Source: Arthrobacter sp. PAMC25564 | GTDB lineage: Bacteria > Actinomycetota > Actinomycetes > Actinomycetales > Micrococcaceae | Direction of reading: 5' to 3' | Assembly (NCBI RefSeq): GCF_004798705.1 | Contig: NZ_CP039290.1 | Span: 4,092,001-4,156,000 of the forward strand | DNA: 64,000 nt | Shown here: positions 63,875 to 64,000 of the stretch, in pieces | Layout: every line of letters begins with the position of its first letter | Numbering within the stretch: position 1 is the stretch's first letter | Program-made: the position numbers and the translations under genes | Notes under the pieces: generated by a model | The model's database searches: none | Seen by the model: only the letters and a program-made list of their open reading frames with translations | What the model was told of the DNA's origin: nothing

Positions 63875-64000
63875 TTACTTGCCTTCGACGATGAATCTGA
63901 ATGAAGCGTAGTGGTCCGCGGTGTAGTATTTTTCGCCGGTTTGTCCCACCACGATCCGGCGCGCTCCGCGGTCCGGCGCTTCCGGTGTCCGGACCGTGTA
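63875..64000 (-). CDS. Barnase-type guanyl ribonuclease, C-terminal end
   Basis: Only the last 41 residues lie in the window, ending at TAA 63877-63875. They contain RRIVVGQTGEKYYTADHYAS and then FRFIVEGK, which matches the C-terminal active-site part of the barnase/ribonuclease N1-T1 family (catalytic His in DHY). The N-terminal part, and any signal peptide, lie to the right of the window. The adjacent barstar gene supports the identity. Confidence 0.85.
   Translation of the reverse strand, partial: YTVRTPEAPDRGARRIVVGQTGEKYYTADHYASFRFIVEGK

Overview
This is a high-GC stretch of chromosome from an actinobacterium. The best fit is a member of the Micrococcaceae of the Arthrobacter/Pseudarthrobacter type. 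The case rests on several things seen together: CIRCE sites on groL, DUF3027, DUF3263, DUF4193 and DUF4032 proteins, an XPB-type helicase pair, a GlgE-type alpha-glucan cluster with a maltokinase-GlgB fusion, a 16S-23S-5S operon without spacer tRNAs, and many GTG/TTG starts. I see no phage, no insertion sequence and no CRISPR array. The window is mostly core chromosome, with one accessory patch around 33.0-38.4 kb.

Layout. At 0-10 kb lie a truncated MFS exporter, a cold-shock-domain/DUF3027 pair, a helicase-associated protein translationally coupled to an XPB helicase, a MarR gene that looks 5'-truncated at a deletion junction, an OmpR-type two-component system and a lone WXG100 protein. At 10-20 kb lie an RNase HI fused to an NTF2-like domain, groL with two CIRCE operators, a periplasmic-binding lipoprotein, cspA, a LytR_C protein, a DUF3263 protein, uracil-DNA glycosylase, a siderophore-interacting protein behind a DtxR/IdeR-like box, ThrE and a FemX-type peptidoglycan transferase. 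At 20-29 kb lie tspO and a five-gene glycine/serine unit, gcvP-gcvT-gcvH-glyA-sdaA, under a tandem glycine riboswitch. Two of its gaps carry copies of one structured repeat. At 29-33 kb lie a divergent TetR/DHA2-efflux pair around a 28-bp palindrome, dps, an AMIN-like secreted protein and DUF4193.

At 33-38 kb lie a GyrI-like protein, an agmatinase/guanidino-hydrolase gene overlapping an MFS porter, a divergent PucR regulator and a decayed FAH-family gene, followed by tRNA-Thr(TGT). At 38-47 kb lie a membrane-anchored DsbA-like protein, otsA-otsB, msiK with a structured leader, DUF4032, a GlcD-type FAD oxidase and an SRPBCC protein. At 47-53 kb is a complete rRNA operon on the minus strand with two promoters and a terminator. 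At 53-64 kb lie glgE-treS-(mak-glgB) on the minus strand, divergent glgP, then barstar and the end of a barnase-type RNase that runs off the right edge.

How the genes work together. OtsA/OtsB make trehalose. TreS converts it to maltose, the Mak domain makes maltose 1-phosphate, GlgE polymerises it, GlgB branches the alpha-glucan, and GlgP degrades it. MsiK would power sugar ABC importers. The gcv-glyA-sdaA unit turns excess glycine into C1 units, serine and finally pyruvate, switched on by glycine binding to the leader RNA.
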